NCBI GenBank assembly: GCA_964396845.1
Contig: CAYNGH010000170.1
Location: 1-6,995 of the forward strand
DNA from: CAYNGH01 sp964396845
GTDB lineage: Bacteria; Vulcanimicrobiota; JAJTBE01; CAYNGH01
Direction of reading: 5' to 3'
DNA length: 6,995 bases
Part shown: positions 6,094 to 6,995 of the stretch, one piece after another
Numbering within the stretch: the first letter of the stretch is position 1
Layout of the letters: the number at the start of each line of letters is the position of its first letter
The notes under the pieces: model-generated
What the model was told of the DNA's origin: nothing
The model's input: the letters and a program-made list of their open reading frames with translations, nothing else
The model's database searches: none
Position numbers and translations under genes: made by a program

Positions 6094-6995
6094 TTACTGC
6101 ACCTGCATCGAAGCCTTGTCCTGGTAGCTGAGGATCACATACTGCATGATGGTTTCGTGGCTCAGCTGGGTAATATCCCACGAGGGGAAGTTTGGAGGGA
6201 TGCTGTTTTTCAGGTTGGTATCCCAGGTGAGGTTCTGGATAGTGTATCCGGTGCCGTCAATCTTGCCTTCCACATCGGCATACTGGCTGATGATTGCCCC
6301 GGTGAAGTTGAAATGACCGTTCATATCCGGCTGGGAAATCCAGGTGGGCTTGTCTGCCAGATTCACATCGTCAAACTGGACTGAATGGTCAAAGCTCATC
6401 AACACTGCCCGCAGGTCCAGAACAGGGCTGGTGGGAGTCACGTTGTCGTCATTCAGGAGGATATAGTTTTCTGCAATAATACCCAGGGTATTGTTAGTGC
6501 CGTCGGCATAGGTGATGTTCCCGCCGATGATGGCGTTGCCTTCCCGGATGGCATCCCGGAAAAGCCCGGTCCACTGTCCGCTTCCGCCATCCTGAGCGTT
6601 GGTGATGGAATAGTTGATGGTAGGATTGCCGGGCCAGACCCAGCGTCCATCCACCTTGTAAGGCCCGCCACCTCTGGGAGGATCATCGCTGGGGTTTCCT
6701 GTTGCGGGGTCATATTGAATCGGCAGGTCGGGATGATCATATGGAAGATATATGTGGTCAGAGTTGGCATTGATCGTGGAGTCAAAGTCATCAGCTTTGC
6801 TGTAGAGAGGCTTGACCCATTCCACCTGGGCGTTTTCGATCTTGCCGGGAATCAGCATATCGCTGTCGCTTCCATAAACCAGGGCATTCTGTTCCACGCT
6901 GGCGTATTGAATTACAGGAGTCGGGTTGCCTTCCAGCTTCACTTCGTAGGCATAAGCCTCTCGCATGGGGGATGCTGCAGTGACAAAGGTCAGCT
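6094..6995 (-). CDS. PilX/DUF4900-like secreted or pilus-associated protein, N-terminus outside the window
   Basis: The last 299 codons of a gene on the minus strand are visible. The frame remains open to the window edge (LTFVTAASP precedes the Met at 6966-6964), so that Met is probably internal and the N-terminal part, where any signal or pilin-like helix would be, is not seen. The visible part is rich in Asn, Asp, Gly, Pro and aromatic residues with almost no hydrophobic runs, as in extracytoplasmic beta-rich proteins. Counting from that Met, the order GNAIIGGNITYADG (143-156), TLGIIAENYILLNDD (160-174), LDLRAVLMSFD (183-193), GHFNFTGAIISQY (217-229) and WDTNLKNSIPPNFPSW (248-263) resembles the C-terminal region of DUF4900 proteins, which often accompany PilX-type pilus assembly genes. 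The IAENYI step and the closing PPNFP are the best match. The family call is from memory of the pattern and is moderate. It ends convergently with etfA and is not functionally linked to it. Confidence 0.6.
   Translation of the reverse strand, partial: LTFVTAASPMREAYAYEVKLEGNPTPVIQYASVEQNALVYGSDSDMLIPGKIENAQVEWVKPLYSKADDFDSTINANSDHIYLPYDHPDLPIQYDPATGNPSDDPPRGGGPYKVDGRWVWPGNPTINYSITNAQDGGSGQWTGLFRDAIREGNAIIGGNITYADGTNNTLGIIAENYILLNDDNVTPTSPVLDLRAVLMSFDHSVQFDDVNLADKPTWISQPDMNGHFNFTGAIISQYADVEGKIDGTGYTIQNLTWDTNLKNSIPPNFPSWDITQLSHETIMQYVILSYQDKASMQVQ

Overview
The window looks like chromosomal sequence from an anaerobic bacterium of moderately high GC content. Strong purine-rich Shine-Dalgarno sites precede most genes. 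The gene types (a bifurcating-type electron transfer flavoprotein, a very large tubulin-like GTPase, a pilus/surface-type secreted protein) fit an anaerobe or syntroph-like bacterium, possibly from an uncultivated lineage. The phylum cannot be fixed from the sequence alone.

Region 1 (1-3905, + strand) is a likely operon of three genes. It begins with the visible part of a small protein with three membrane segments, whose true start may lie outside the window. Next is a 991-residue protein with a tubulin/FtsZ-type GTP-binding core, matching the bacterial Tubulin_2 / FtsZ-like group, followed by about 600 residues of helical and C-terminal sequence of unknown function. Last is a 179-residue DUF985-type cupin. 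Gaps of 29 and 36 bases, each holding a good ribosome binding site and no terminator, suggest co-transcription. FtsZ-like proteins of this kind have been proposed, from genome context, to work in membrane remodelling, and a neighbouring small membrane protein fits that idea. The cupin's role there is unexplained.

Region 2 (3906-6060, + strand) starts with a 169-base AT-richer intergenic leader that probably carries the promoter. It is followed by etfB and etfA, separated by 11 bases, and closes with a clear hairpin terminator. The two proteins form an electron transfer flavoprotein heterodimer. EtfB has the DGDTAQVGP-type nucleotide-binding segment seen in anaerobic and bifurcating ETFs, and an unusual cysteine cluster just after the partner-recognition loop. 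No dehydrogenase or quinone oxidoreductase partner is encoded in the window.

Region 3 (6094-6995, - strand) is the C-terminal 299 residues of a convergent gene cut by the window end. It is rich in Asn, Asp and aromatic residues and resembles the DUF4900-type C-terminal region of PilX-like pilus or cell-surface proteins. The terminator at 6029-6060 sits between the convergent genes and may serve both.

No tRNA, rRNA, CRISPR array, insertion sequence or phage gene was seen. The most interesting item is the tubulin-like protein with its membrane neighbour; the second is the cysteine cluster in EtfB.
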